A DNA stretch of 64,000 nt from Streptomyces sp. A2-16 (GTDB taxonomy: Bacteria > Actinomycetota > Actinomycetes > Streptomycetales > Streptomycetaceae): NCBI RefSeq assembly GCF_018128905.1, contig NZ_CP063808.1:8432001-8496000 (forward strand), written 5' to 3'. The notes below the pieces were generated by a model. That model was given only the letters and a program-made list of their open reading frames with translations, made no database searches and was not told where the DNA came from. The translations under genes and the position numbers were made by a program. Shown in pieces: positions 41,446 through 51,864 of this stretch. Numbering within the stretch: the stretch's first letter is position 1; each line of letters starts with the position of its first letter.

Positions 41446-44066
41446 GCGGAGTCTCCGATCAGGGTGAGGAAGGCGTCCTCGAGGCGGCGGTGGGGGCCCA
41501 CCGACTCCACGGGGACCTCCAGCCGGACGAGTTCGGCGACCAGGTGTGCCGCGCTGCCGTCCGCGTCGAGCCGTACGAGAAGGCCGTCGTCGGTGGTGAT
41601 CGCCGAGGCCACGCCCGGGAGGGCCGCCACCTTCTCGGCCACGGGCTCCTCGACCGGTACGGCCGTGCCGACCAGGAGGGTGTCGCCGGAGCCGACGATC
41701 TCGGCGACCGGGCCCGCCTGGACCAGCTTGCCGTGGTCCATGACGACGAGGTGGGTGCAGGACTGCTCGACCTCGGAGAGGAGGTGGCTGGAGACGATGA
41801 CCGTGCGGCCGGCCGCCGCGTAGCGGATCATCACCTCGCGCATCTCGCGGATCTGCGGCGGGTCGAGACCGTTGGTCGGCTCGTCCAGGATGAGCAGGTC
41901 CGGCAGGCCCAGCATGGCCTGCGCGATGGCCAGGCGCTGGCGCATGCCCTGGGAGTAGGTGCGGACCGCGCGGGCCAGGGCGTCGCCCAGGCCGGCGATC
42001 TCCAGTGCCTCCTCCATGTGGGCGTCCTCGGACGGGCGGCCGGTGGCCCGCCAGTACAGCTCCAGGTTCTCCCGGCCCGACAGGTGCGGCAGGAAGCCCG
42101 CGCCCTCGACGAAGGCGCCGACGCGGGAGAGCACGGGGGCGCCGGGGGCGATCGCGTGGCCGAAGACGCGGATCTCGCCGCCGTCCGGCTTGATCAGGCC
42201 CATCAGCATGCGCAGCGTGGTGGTCTTGCCCGCGCCGTTCGGGCCGAGCAGGCCGAGGACCTGGCCCTTCTCGACGCGGAAGGAGAGGTCGCGGACCGCG
42301 TACCGGTCGGCGGACTTGGCGTACCGCTTGCTCAGGTCGGTGATCTGCAGGGGGACTTCCGCCAGCTCGGGCTCGGGGGCGGCGGGGGCCGTCGTACGGC
42401 GGCGGCCGGTCACCACGAGGATCAGCGCGAGCACGGCGCCGGCCAGTGGAAGCCACCACACCCAGGCAGGCAGGGGGGCCTGCGTGTTCTTCTCGCTGAG
42501 CGCGGTCGGGACGGACAGGTCGCTCTTCAGGGAGACGGTGTACGTCGCCGGGGCTGTCGGGGAGGCGTAGCCGAGGTCCGTGGAGGCGAGGACCAGCCTG
42601 AGGCGGTGGCCGTCCTCGATCTCGTGGTCGATGGCGGGGAGCGTGATCGTGACGTCCTTGCCGGCCTTGGCTCCCTCGACCCTGATCGGCTCGACGAGTT
42701 GGGAGGGCAGCGTCTGCCGGCCGTTCGCGTCGACGTCGTACACCTTGGCGAACAGGACCGCGTCGTCGCTGGTCGACTTCACGTGGACGGTGACGGTCGG
42801 CGAACCGGTGATCTGGAGGTCGTCCCTGGCCGGTGCCGACTCGAACGCGGCGTACTGGCCCGGGAAGTCGAGGGAGACGCCGACGCCGAGGGAGGAGAGC
42901 TGGGAGAGGCCGCCCCCGCCCAGGCCGGGGAGGGCCGAGACGGCGGGCGGTGCCGCTCCGGCCGGGTTGGCGAAGTCCTGCTCGCGGCCGGTCAGGGCGA
43001 TCCTGCGGTCGTCGCCCTCCAGGCCCGGGTACGTGTCGGCGGTGACCCCTGCGAGGCGGGTCTCGCCGTCGCCGGTGCCGGTGCCGAGGGTGCGGGTGAC
43101 GCGGAAGGCGGGGCCGGTGTCGGCGCTCTTGTCGTCCTTGAGATAGCGGTCGAACCAGTGCGTCACACGGGACTGGACGCGGCTGGTCTCCAGGTCGCCG
43201 CCGTCATGGCCGCCCGCGATCCAGTCGACGTCGACGGGGGCGCCGTTGGCCCGGATGGCCTTCGCCGCCTGGTCGGCCTGGTTCAGAGGGAAGAGGGAGT
43301 CCGTCTGGCCCTGGAAGAGGAGGGTGGGGACCTTGATGTCCTTGGCGACGGCCGACGGCGAGCGTTCCTCCAGCATCTTCTCGGCCTGCGCGTCCGGGAC
43401 GCCGGACTGGGCCACCCGCTCGTACATCGCGCAGATCTGCGGCTCGAACTTGTCGCAGCCGCCCGCGGAGTTGACGAAGATGCCGGCCCAGAGCTTCTTG
43501 AAGACGCCGTTCGGGAAGAGGGCGTCCGAGAGGTTCCAGTACGTGATCGAGGGGGCGATCGCGTCCACGCGGTCGTCGTGGCCGGCGGCGAGGAGGGAGA
43601 TCGCGCCGCCGTAGCTCGCGCCCGCCACGCCGACTCTGGGGTCACCGGGCTTGTCGAGCCGGACCTGGGGCTGCTTCGCGAGCCAGTCGATCAGCCTGCT
43701 GACGTCCTTGACCTCGGCGTCGGGGTCGTTGAGGCCGACCTTGCCGGTCGACCTGCCGAAGCCGCGCGCGGACCAGGTCAGGACCGCGTAGCCGTCTCTC
43801 GCGAGGTCCTGTGCCTGTTGGCGTACGTCGTTCTTGCTGCCGCCGAAGCCGTGGCCCAGGAGGACCGCCGGGCGCCTTTCGGTGCCGTTCGTCGTGAAGA
43901 ACGAGGTGTCTATGCGGACGCCGTCGATCGCCATGATCTGGTCGTCGCGGTGCACCGGGGGTGGGTCGTCGGAAGCGGCGGCCGTCCATGTCCCGGCAGC
44001 GGCGAGGACGACGACGGAGGCCGCGGCGGCGATCCACCGCGGCCTCCGGAGGCGTCGAAGATCCAT
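41442..44066 (-). CDS. fusion of S15-type alpha/beta hydrolase and ABC ATPase
   Basis: An 874-residue two-part protein. An N-terminal signal anchor (residues 11-31) precedes an extracellular Xaa-Pro dipeptidyl-peptidase/S15-like hydrolase: GHGFGGSKND, nucleophile S151 in GASYGG, then a C-terminal jelly-roll-like region (about 370-520). A transmembrane helix near 535-555 (WVWWLPLAGAVLALILVV) leads to a cytoplasmic ABC ATPase with Walker A GPNGAGKT near 610 and signature YSQGMRQRLAIAQ, Walker B LLILDEPTNGLDP. The stop overlaps the permease start. Seen directly: one uninterrupted frame. The coupling of external hydrolysis with transport is inference. Confidence 0.88.
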   Translation of the reverse strand: MDLRRLRRPRWIAAAASVVVLAAAGTWTAAASDDPPPVHRDDQIMAIDGVRIDTSFFTTNGTERRPAVLLGHGFGGSKNDVRQQAQDLARDGYAVLTWSARGFGRSTGKVGLNDPDAEVKDVSRLIDWLAKQPQVRLDKPGDPRVGVAGASYGGAISLLAAGHDDRVDAIAPSITYWNLSDALFPNGVFKKLWAGIFVNSAGGCDKFEPQICAMYERVAQSGVPDAQAEKMLEERSPSAVAKDIKVPTLLFQGQTDSLFPLNQADQAAKAIRANGAPVDVDWIAGGHDGGDLETSRVQSRVTHWFDRYLKDDKSADTGPAFRVTRTLGTGTGDGETRLAGVTADTYPGLEGDDRRIALTGREQDFANPAGAAPPAVSALPGLGGGGLSQLSSLGVGVSLDFPGQYAAFESAPARDDLQITGSPTVTVHVKSTSDDAVLFAKVYDVDANGRQTLPSQLVEPIRVEGAKAGKDVTITLPAIDHEIEDGHRLRLVLASTDLGYASPTAPATYTVSLKSDLSVPTALSEKNTQAPLPAWVWWLPLAGAVLALILVVTGRRRTTAPAAPEPELAEVPLQITDLSKRYAKSADRYAVRDLSFRVEKGQVLGLLGPNGAGKTTTLRMLMGLIKPDGGEIRVFGHAIAPGAPVLSRVGAFVEGAGFLPHLSGRENLELYWRATGRPSEDAHMEEALEIAGLGDALARAVRTYSQGMRQRLAIAQAMLGLPDLLILDEPTNGLDPPQIREMREVMIRYAAAGRTVIVSSHLLSEVEQSCTHLVVMDHGKLVQAGPVAEIVGSGDTLLVGTAVPVEEPVAEKVAALPGVASAITTDDGLLVRLDADGSAAHLVAELVRLEVPVESVGPHRRLEDAFLTLIGDSA

Positions 44067-44215
44067 GATTCAACGGTACGGGGTGAAACTGTCGGGGAGT
44101 TGTCGACCGAGGGCTGAACTCCGGGCCATCCTGGGGGTGGACTCGGTCGCGTCTCGTACAGCAGGTGCGGTACGGCCATGAGCTCGGGGGCTTCTGTCGT
44201 GTGCCGGCTGCTGCG

Positions 44216-44282
44216 CCGTTGTGGTTGGTCGCGCCCACGCGGCGGAGCCGCACATCGATGCAGCCCCGCGCCCCTGGGCAGG
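44216..44282. repeat. dispersed Streptomyces intergenic repeat, copy 1
   Basis: GGTTGGTCGCGCCCACGCGG, then CGGAGCCGCA and CAGCCCCGCGCCCCTGGG. Related copies occur at about 53971-54038 and 57473-57534; shorter core versions (GGTCGCGC...CCGCGCCCCT) occur at 60909-60934 and 63781-63808. All lie between genes or across gene ends. Confidence 0.75.
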
Positions 44283-44283
44283 T

Positions 44284-45675
44284 CTACTCACTCGGAATCG
44301 AGACCAGCCACCTCGTGTCCCTGCGGGGGCGCAGGTACAGGGCCCAGTACAGGGTCGCCGCCGCGGTGATGCCGCCCGTCCACAGCAGGTACTCCGTCTC
44401 CTGCTGGGTCAGGATGTAGGCCAGTACGGCTATCAGCAGGATCGGCATCGCGGGCCACAGGGGCATGCGCCAGGCCGGGGTGTGCTTGTGGTGGGGGCGG
44501 CGGGAGAGGAGGGCCGCGACCGCCACCAGGAGGTACATGCCGGTCACCGAGACGCCTGTCACGCCGTACAGCGTGTCGAGGTTCACGAAGCACAGGGCGG
44601 CGCCCGGGACGCCCACCGCCAGCGTGGCCACCCAGGGGCTGCCGAAGCGGCCGAGCTTCGAGAAGAGGCTGTTGACCGGGGACGGCCAGGCCTTGTCCCG
44701 GGCCGAGGCGAACAGGACCCGGGAGTTCTGGATGACCATGACGATGCCGGCGTTGATGATCGCGAGGGCGACGCAGAGGCTGACGAAGGTGCCGACCGCC
44801 GAGTTGGACCAGGCCGTGACCATGGTGCCGATGTCGCCGCCGGTCAGCTCGGACAGGTCGGAGGCGCCCAGGGTGATCGCGACCACCGGGACCAGGATGA
44901 TCACGGTGGAGATGGCGAGGGTGGCCAGGACCGTACGGGCCACGTTGCGGCGGGGGTTCTCCAGTTCCTCGGAGAGGTAGACGGCCGTCGAGAAGCCCTG
45001 GGTGACGAAGAGGGCGATCGCGAGGCCGGAGACGATCAGCATGGCCGTCACCGCGTCCGTGCCGCCGTTCGCGCCCGCCACCTGCATGGACAGCAGGCTG
45101 CCCGGGCCGCGTTCCGCGTGGGTGAAGCCCAGCAGCGCCACCACCGCCGCCGCGATCACCTCAAGGACCAGGAAGATGCCGGTGATCCAGGCGTTGGCGC
45201 GCAGGTCGAGGAGGCCGGCGAGGGTGGCCAGGAGCATGACCGCGGCGCCCGCGAGGGAGGGGTCCAGGTGGATCACGGGGGCCAGGTAGTCCGCGGTGCC
45301 CATCGCGATCACCGGCGGGACGATCATGACGACCAGGAGGGACAGCACGAAGACGAGCCAGCCCGCGAGCCGTCCCGCCAGCGTCGAGACCATCGCGTAC
45401 TCGCCGCCCGCGCTGGGGATGAGGGTGCCCAGCTCCGAGTAGCAGAACGCCACGGCGACGCAGAGGAGGGAGCCGATGGCGATCGTCAGGGCGGTGGCGG
45501 TGCCGAGCGTGCCGAAGAGATCGGGGACGACCACGAAGAGCGTGGAGGCCGGGGTCACGCAGGACAGGGTCAGCAGGGTGCCGCCGACCACGCCGATGGA
45601 GCGGTTGAGCCTGGCGTGGCCGTGCTCCCGCGCCTCTGGGACGGCGGTGTCGGCAGGGCGGAGGGTGTCGGTCAT
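44284..45675 (-). CDS. APC-family amino acid permease
   Basis: A 463-residue protein (start MTDTLRPADTAV) with about 12 transmembrane helices. The first helix region LNRSIGVVGGTLLTLSCVTPAS and later GGEYAMVSTLAGRLAGWLVF fit the amino acid-polyamine-organocation family. Likely a proton-coupled amino acid or amine importer. It has its own promoter region, and its 3' end abuts a dispersed intergenic repeat. Confidence 0.85.
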   Translation of the reverse strand: MTDTLRPADTAVPEAREHGHARLNRSIGVVGGTLLTLSCVTPASTLFVVVPDLFGTLGTATALTIAIGSLLCVAVAFCYSELGTLIPSAGGEYAMVSTLAGRLAGWLVFVLSLLVVMIVPPVIAMGTADYLAPVIHLDPSLAGAAVMLLATLAGLLDLRANAWITGIFLVLEVIAAAVVALLGFTHAERGPGSLLSMQVAGANGGTDAVTAMLIVSGLAIALFVTQGFSTAVYLSEELENPRRNVARTVLATLAISTVIILVPVVAITLGASDLSELTGGDIGTMVTAWSNSAVGTFVSLCVALAIINAGIVMVIQNSRVLFASARDKAWPSPVNSLFSKLGRFGSPWVATLAVGVPGAALCFVNLDTLYGVTGVSVTGMYLLVAVAALLSRRPHHKHTPAWRMPLWPAMPILLIAVLAYILTQQETEYLLWTGGITAAATLYWALYLRPRRDTRWLVSIPSE

Positions 45676-45877
45676 GGTGCTGCATGGAACCCCGACGAAA
45701 ACCAGCGCGTCAATAGGTGTCCTGCTGCGAAATCCGTAGATCGTGAGCCACGAGAAGGGTGAATACGACAGTTCCGCGTTATGGGTTCCGCGATTTCCGG
45801 GGTGCGGGAATCGCAGTGGCGGCGTGAAAAAACGTACCGCTAAAGTCACAGCTCACAGATGGTTCACAGGGGGGCAC

Positions 45878-46714
45878 ATGAAGCTCAAGTACACCGCTGC
45901 CTGCGTGGGGTTGACGGCGGCGGCGATGGTCGCGGTCACGGGGTGCGGCTCGGACGGCGTGCAGCGGGCGGCGGACGTCGTCGACAAGTCGGACGCGATC
46001 ATGGCGGCGCTCGCGCGGGCGACCGACCGGACGGAGAACCTCGGGTCCGCCGAGGTGAGGATCTCCACGGCGACCGCGGGCACGGCTCCGATCACCATGG
46101 AGGGCACCTACTCCTGGGGCGCCGGCTACGCCTTCGACGTCGAGATGGACACGAAGGCCGCACAGATGCAGCTGCTCCAGGACGCCCCGACCATGCGCAT
46201 GCTGTTCGTGGACGGCGCCTACTACTACGACGTCGACCCGCAGCGCTCCGGCCCGCTCAAGGGCAAGGAGTGGATGAAGGTAGACGCGTCGGCCGTGTTC
46301 GGCGAGAAGGGCGCGCAGGCGTTCAGCGGGGGTGGCGGCGGGAGCCCGGCGGCCTCCATGAAGAGCCTCAAGTACGCCAAGAACGTCAAGGATCTCGGCA
46401 AGGAGACCGTCGACGGGCAGAGCACGACCCACTACCGGGCCGAGCTCGACCAGGCGCAGCTGGGGAAGTTCAAGGACGCCTACGGCGACGCGGACAGCCT
46501 CGCCGGTTCGATCACCGGCGGAGCCACCTCGATGACCATGGACATCTGGGTCGGCGGCAAGGACCTGCCGGTGCGGCTGAAGCAGAGGATCGGCACGATG
46601 ACCGTGACCATGGACTTCGAGAAGTTCGGGAGGACGGCCGTGGTCAAGGCGCCGCCGGCCGCCGAGACCGGTGATCTGAGCGATGCCCTGAAGGACGCTT
46701 CCGCCAAGCAGTGA
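45878..46714 (+). CDS. secreted lipoprotein (LppX/LprG-like fold possible)
   Basis: A 278-residue lipoprotein; signal peptide with lipobox VTGC (C at about residue 22). The mature part has a long beta-rich body (SAEVRISTATAGTAPITMEG, KDLPVRLKQRIGTMTVTMDF) resembling actinobacterial lipoproteins that hold acyl lipids in a half-barrel. Function unknown. A hairpin at 46721-46758 follows. Confidence 0.8.
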   Translation: MKLKYTAACVGLTAAAMVAVTGCGSDGVQRAADVVDKSDAIMAALARATDRTENLGSAEVRISTATAGTAPITMEGTYSWGAGYAFDVEMDTKAAQMQLLQDAPTMRMLFVDGAYYYDVDPQRSGPLKGKEWMKVDASAVFGEKGAQAFSGGGGGSPAASMKSLKYAKNVKDLGKETVDGQSTTHYRAELDQAQLGKFKDAYGDADSLAGSITGGATSMTMDIWVGGKDLPVRLKQRIGTMTVTMDFEKFGRTAVVKAPPAAETGDLSDALKDASAKQ

Positions 46715-46720
46715 GCACGG

Positions 46721-46758
46721 CCGGGCGCCGGACACGCGTGTGCGTGCCCGGCGCCCGG
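46721..46758. terminator. hairpin between lipoprotein and mmsA
   Basis: 11-bp perfect arms CCGGGCGCCGG and CCGGCGCCCGG between two convergent genes. Confidence 0.8.
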
Positions 46759-46765
46759 AAGAGCC

Positions 46766-48268
<1,503 letters not shown>

Positions 48269-48282
48269 GACCGAGTACTCCT

Positions 48283-50160
48283 TCACAGATGGCGGCGTCG
48301 GGTAGAGACGTGCCGTTCGTACAGCTCTCGGGCCTTCACCGCGGACGGTCGGGTCGCGGTCTCGGCCACAGGTACATCCCACCAGGCCTGCGCCGGAGGC
48401 GCGCCCGACACTGTGTCTGCCGTTTGCGTCTCGACGTAGACACATGTGGGAGTGTCGGCGGCCCGCGCCTCTTCGAGGGCGGCGCGGAGGTCTCGTACGG
48501 TCTTCGCGCGCAGCACGCGCATACCGAGGCTGGCCGCGTTGGCGGCCAGGTCCACGGGCAGCGGAGCGCCCGTGTAGGTGCCGTCCTCGGACTGGTAGCG
48601 GTACGCCGTTCCGAACCGCTCGCCCCCGACCGTCTCGGACAGACCGCCGATGGAGGCGTAGCCGTGGTTCTGGATCAGGAGCATCTTGATCGCGATGCCC
48701 TCCTGCACGGCCGTGACGATCTCCGTCGGCATCATCAGGTAGGTCCCGTCGCCGACCAGCGCCCAGACGTTGCGGTCGGGAGCGGCCATCTTCACACCGA
48801 TGGCGGCCGGGATCTCGTAGCCCATGCAGGAGTAGCCGTACTCCAGGTGGTACTGGTCCCTCGACCGGGCGCGCCACAGCTTGTGCAGGTCGCCGGGGAG
48901 GGAGCCGGCCGCGTTGATGATCACGTCGGACTCGTCGACCAGCGCGTCGAGGGCGCCGAGGACCTGCGGCTGGGTCGGCCTGATGTCGGGCTCGTCGGCC
49001 TCGAAGCATGCGTCGACGCGCTGCTCCCAGCGCTCCTTGTCGAGGGTGTACTCGTCGATGTACCCGCCCGGGACGCGGTGCGCGTGCAGCTGCAGGGCCT
49101 CGGTGAGCTCCTGGAGGCCGCTGCGGGCGTCCGCCACCAGGGGCTGACCCGCGAGCTTGTGGCCGTCGTAGGGCGCGATGTTGAGGTTGAGGAAGCGGAC
49201 GTTCTCGTCGGCGAACAGGGTGCCGGAGGCCGTGGTGAAGTCGGTGTACCGGGTGCCGACGCCTATCACCAGGTCGGCCTGGCGGGCCAGTTCGTTGGCG
49301 GTGGCGGTGCCGGTGTGGCCGACGCCGCCGACGTCCTGGGGGTGGTCGTGGCGCAGGGAGCCCTTGCCGGCCTGGGTGGAGGCGACCGGGAAGCCGGTGG
49401 CGGCCGCGAACTCGGCGAGGGCGTCCTCGGCCCGGCTGTGGTGGACTCCGCCGCCGGCGACGACCAGGGGGCGGTGCGCCGACCTGATCAGGGCGATGGC
49501 CTCGGCGAGTTCGGTGGGGTCGGCGCCGGGACGCCGTACGACCCAGGTGCGCTCGGCGAAGAACTCCTCGGGCCAGTCGTACGCCTCGGCCTGGACGTCC
49601 TGGGGCAGCGCGAGCGTCACCGCGCCGGTCTCGACGGGGTCGGTGAGGACGCGCATGGCCTGGAGGGCGGCCGGGATCAGGGCCTCGGGCCGCGTGACAC
49701 GGTCGAAGTACTTCGACACGGGCCGCAGACAGTCGTTGACGCTGATGTCGCCCGCGTACGGCACTTCGAGCTGCTGGAGGACCGGGTCGGCGACGCGGGT
49801 GGCGAAGATGTCGCCCGGCAGGAGCAGGACCGGGAGGTGGTTGATGGTCGCGAGGGCGGCGCCCGTCACCAGGTTGGTGGCGCCCGGGCCGATGGAGGTC
49901 GTCACCGCGTGCGTGGAGAGGCGGTTCGACTGGCGGGCGTAGCCGACGGCCGCGTGCACCATGGACTGCTCGTTGCGGCCCTGGTGGTACGGCATGTCGT
50001 CGGCGTACTCGACGAGCGCCTGGCCGAGCCCCGCGACATTGCCGTGGCCGAAGATGCCCCAGGTAGCGGAGATCAACCGCTGTCGTACGCCGTCGCGTTC
50101 GGTGTACTGGGCGGCCAGGAAGCGGACCAGCGCTTGTGCGACGGTCAGGCGGGTGGTCAT
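48283..50160 (-). CDS. iolD: 3D-(3,5/4)-trihydroxycyclohexane-1,2-dione hydrolase
   Basis: A 625-residue thiamine-diphosphate enzyme. It shows the ThDP motif around GDGTYLMMPTEIVTAVQEGI with the metal-binding N in the following LIQNHGYASIGGLSE, and an N-terminal segment LVEYADDMPYHQGRNEQSM with the activating glutamate region. It opens the cyclic dione to 5-deoxy-D-glucuronate. Start MTTRLTVAQAL chosen because it overlaps the iolB stop by four bases (ATGA). Confidence 0.95.
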   Translation of the reverse strand: MTTRLTVAQALVRFLAAQYTERDGVRQRLISATWGIFGHGNVAGLGQALVEYADDMPYHQGRNEQSMVHAAVGYARQSNRLSTHAVTTSIGPGATNLVTGAALATINHLPVLLLPGDIFATRVADPVLQQLEVPYAGDISVNDCLRPVSKYFDRVTRPEALIPAALQAMRVLTDPVETGAVTLALPQDVQAEAYDWPEEFFAERTWVVRRPGADPTELAEAIALIRSAHRPLVVAGGGVHHSRAEDALAEFAAATGFPVASTQAGKGSLRHDHPQDVGGVGHTGTATANELARQADLVIGVGTRYTDFTTASGTLFADENVRFLNLNIAPYDGHKLAGQPLVADARSGLQELTEALQLHAHRVPGGYIDEYTLDKERWEQRVDACFEADEPDIRPTQPQVLGALDALVDESDVIINAAGSLPGDLHKLWRARSRDQYHLEYGYSCMGYEIPAAIGVKMAAPDRNVWALVGDGTYLMMPTEIVTAVQEGIAIKMLLIQNHGYASIGGLSETVGGERFGTAYRYQSEDGTYTGAPLPVDLAANAASLGMRVLRAKTVRDLRAALEEARAADTPTCVYVETQTADTVSGAPPAQAWWDVPVAETATRPSAVKARELYERHVSTRRRHL

Positions 50161-50972
50161 CGGTACCCCTCCGTGTGGTCCGGGTGGAAGCAGATCCGCC
50201 ACTCCCGCGTCTCACCCGGTCCCGCCATGACGTTCAGGTAGTACATGTCGTGGCCGGGCTGGGCGATGGACGGGCCGTGCCATCCGTCGGGGACGAGGAC
50301 GGCGTCACCGGAGCGGACCTCGGCGAGGACGTCGGATCCGCCCTCACGGGAGGGAGATACGCGCTGATAGCCGAAACCGTTCGGGCCGTCGATCTCGAAG
50401 TAGTAGATCTCCTCCAGCTCGGCCTCCACGCCCGGCCGGTGCTCGTCGTGCTTGTGCGGCGGGTAGGAGGACCAGTTGCCGCCGGGGGTGACCACCTCGA
50501 CGGCGATGAGCTTGTCGCAGTCGAAGGCGTCGGCGGAGGCGAAGTTGCGGACGTGCCGCAACTGGGTGCCGCTGCCGCGCTGTTCGACGGGGACCTCCGG
50601 CGCGGGGCCGTAGCGGGCGGGGAGTCGTCGCTCGCACTTCGCTCCTGCCAGGGCGAAGCGGCCTCCCGCGCCGGAGGCGATCGATGCCTGGGCGTCCCGG
50701 GGCACGTACGCGAAGTCCGAGACTCCGGCGAACACGCTTTCCCGGCCCAGGAGTTGGAGCTCTTCGGTACCTACGTGGACGGTACAGCCGCCTTCCAGCG
50801 GAAGCACGATCCACTCGCTGTCACCGGAGGTGAAGGTGTGGGTGCCACCCGGTGCCAGCTCGACGATGCGCAGGCTGCTGTGGGTCCAGCCGGCCCGCTT
50901 GGGGTCGATGTCCACCGCGTACTGGGCGTTGGTGGAGGCACCCTTGGGGACGTACAGCTCGTTCTGTGTCAT
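50157..50972 (-). CDS. iolB: 5-deoxy-glucuronate isomerase
   Basis: A 271-residue double-cupin protein. Metal-binding motif HKHDEH in YPPHKHDEHRPG and later YYFEIDGPNGFGYQRV and VPDGWHGP are IolB signatures. It isomerises 5-deoxy-glucuronate to 5-dehydro-2-deoxy-D-gluconate. Its stop overlaps the iolD start, and it begins 10 bases past the aldolase stop. Confidence 0.95.
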   Translation of the reverse strand: MTQNELYVPKGASTNAQYAVDIDPKRAGWTHSSLRIVELAPGGTHTFTSGDSEWIVLPLEGGCTVHVGTEELQLLGRESVFAGVSDFAYVPRDAQASIASGAGGRFALAGAKCERRLPARYGPAPEVPVEQRGSGTQLRHVRNFASADAFDCDKLIAVEVVTPGGNWSSYPPHKHDEHRPGVEAELEEIYYFEIDGPNGFGYQRVSPSREGGSDVLAEVRSGDAVLVPDGWHGPSIAQPGHDMYYLNVMAGPGETREWRICFHPDHTEGYR

Positions 50973-50982
50973 GCGGCGGCCC

Positions 50983-51864
50983 TCACAGCAGTCCTACGGC
51001 GGTGTCCACGGCGGCGGCCACGTCGCCGTCCGCCGGGTACAGCAGCGAGCGCCCGACCACCAGGCCGCGCACGGTGGGGAGTTGCAGGGCGCCGCGCCAC
51101 TTCTCGTACGCGCCGTCCTGGTCGTCCCCGACCTCGCCGCCCAGGAGCACGGCGGGCAGCGTGGAGGCGGACATGACCTCGCCCATGTCGTCGGGGTTGT
51201 CGCAGACCGGGACCTTGAGCCAGGTGTAGGCCGAACTGCCGCCCAGGCCCGAGGCGATGGCGATCGACTTGGTGACGGCCTCGGCGGACAGGTCGTTCCT
51301 GACCTTGCCCTCGGTGGTGCGGCCGCTGATGAAGGGCTCGACGAAGACGGGGAGCCTGCGTGCGGCCATGTCGTCGATGGCGCGGGCCGTGGACTCCATG
51401 GTGGTCAGGGAGCCCGGGTCGTCGTAGTCGATGCGCAGAAGCAGCTTGCCGGCGTCGAAGCCGAGCCGCTCCATGTCCTCGGGGCGGTGGCCGGTGAAGC
51501 GGTCGTCGAGCTCGAAGCTCGCGCCCTGGAGACCGCCGCGGTTCATGGAGCCCATGACGACCTTGCCGTCGAGGGCGCCGAGCAGCAGCAGGTCGTCCAG
51601 GATGTCGGCGGTGGCGAGGACGCCGTCCACGCCGGGGCGGGACAGCGCCAGGCACAGGCGCTCCAGCAGGTCGCCGCGGTTGGCCATGGCCATGCGGTTG
51701 CCGCCGACGCCGAGCGCGCCCCGGGCGGGGTGGTCGGCGGCGACGATCATCAGACGGCCGCTGTCGTTCAGCAGCGGCCTGCGGGGGCGGCGGGCGGCCG
51801 CCTCGGCGATCGCCTCGGGGCGTTCCGCGCGCAGGCGCACGAGTTCGGTGATGTCGACGCTCAC
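50983..51864 (-). CDS. (beta/alpha)8 aldolase-like protein of iol operon (Cgl0159 type)
   Basis: A 293-residue protein started at GTG 51864, which overlaps the iolC stop. It has MIVAADHPARGAL near the start, RIDYDDPGS, and strands ending VFVEPF and LKVPVCDN (a candidate Schiff-base lysine), as in the DeoC/FbaB/LacD aldolases. In actinobacterial iol clusters this family likely splits 5-dehydro-2-deoxygluconate 6-phosphate, the IolJ step. That role is inferred from position, since no other aldolase is in the operon. Confidence 0.82.
   Translation of the reverse strand: MSVDITELVRLRAERPEAIAEAAARRPRRPLLNDSGRLMIVAADHPARGALGVGGNRMAMANRGDLLERLCLALSRPGVDGVLATADILDDLLLLGALDGKVVMGSMNRGGLQGASFELDDRFTGHRPEDMERLGFDAGKLLLRIDYDDPGSLTTMESTARAIDDMAARRLPVFVEPFISGRTTEGKVRNDLSAEAVTKSIAIASGLGGSSAYTWLKVPVCDNPDDMGEVMSASTLPAVLLGGEVGDDQDGAYEKWRGALQLPTVRGLVVGRSLLYPADGDVAAAVDTAVGLL

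Noticed and set aside
41490..44117. An 875-codon plus-strand frame opposite the S15-ABC fusion
   Set aside because: Antisense shadow; no ribosome-binding site, no domain, low-complexity composition.
48269..50215. mmsA read as a 1149-residue protein
   Set aside because: The extra N-terminal part is a shadow frame of iolD; the true start MTKIVNHWIGG matches the family.
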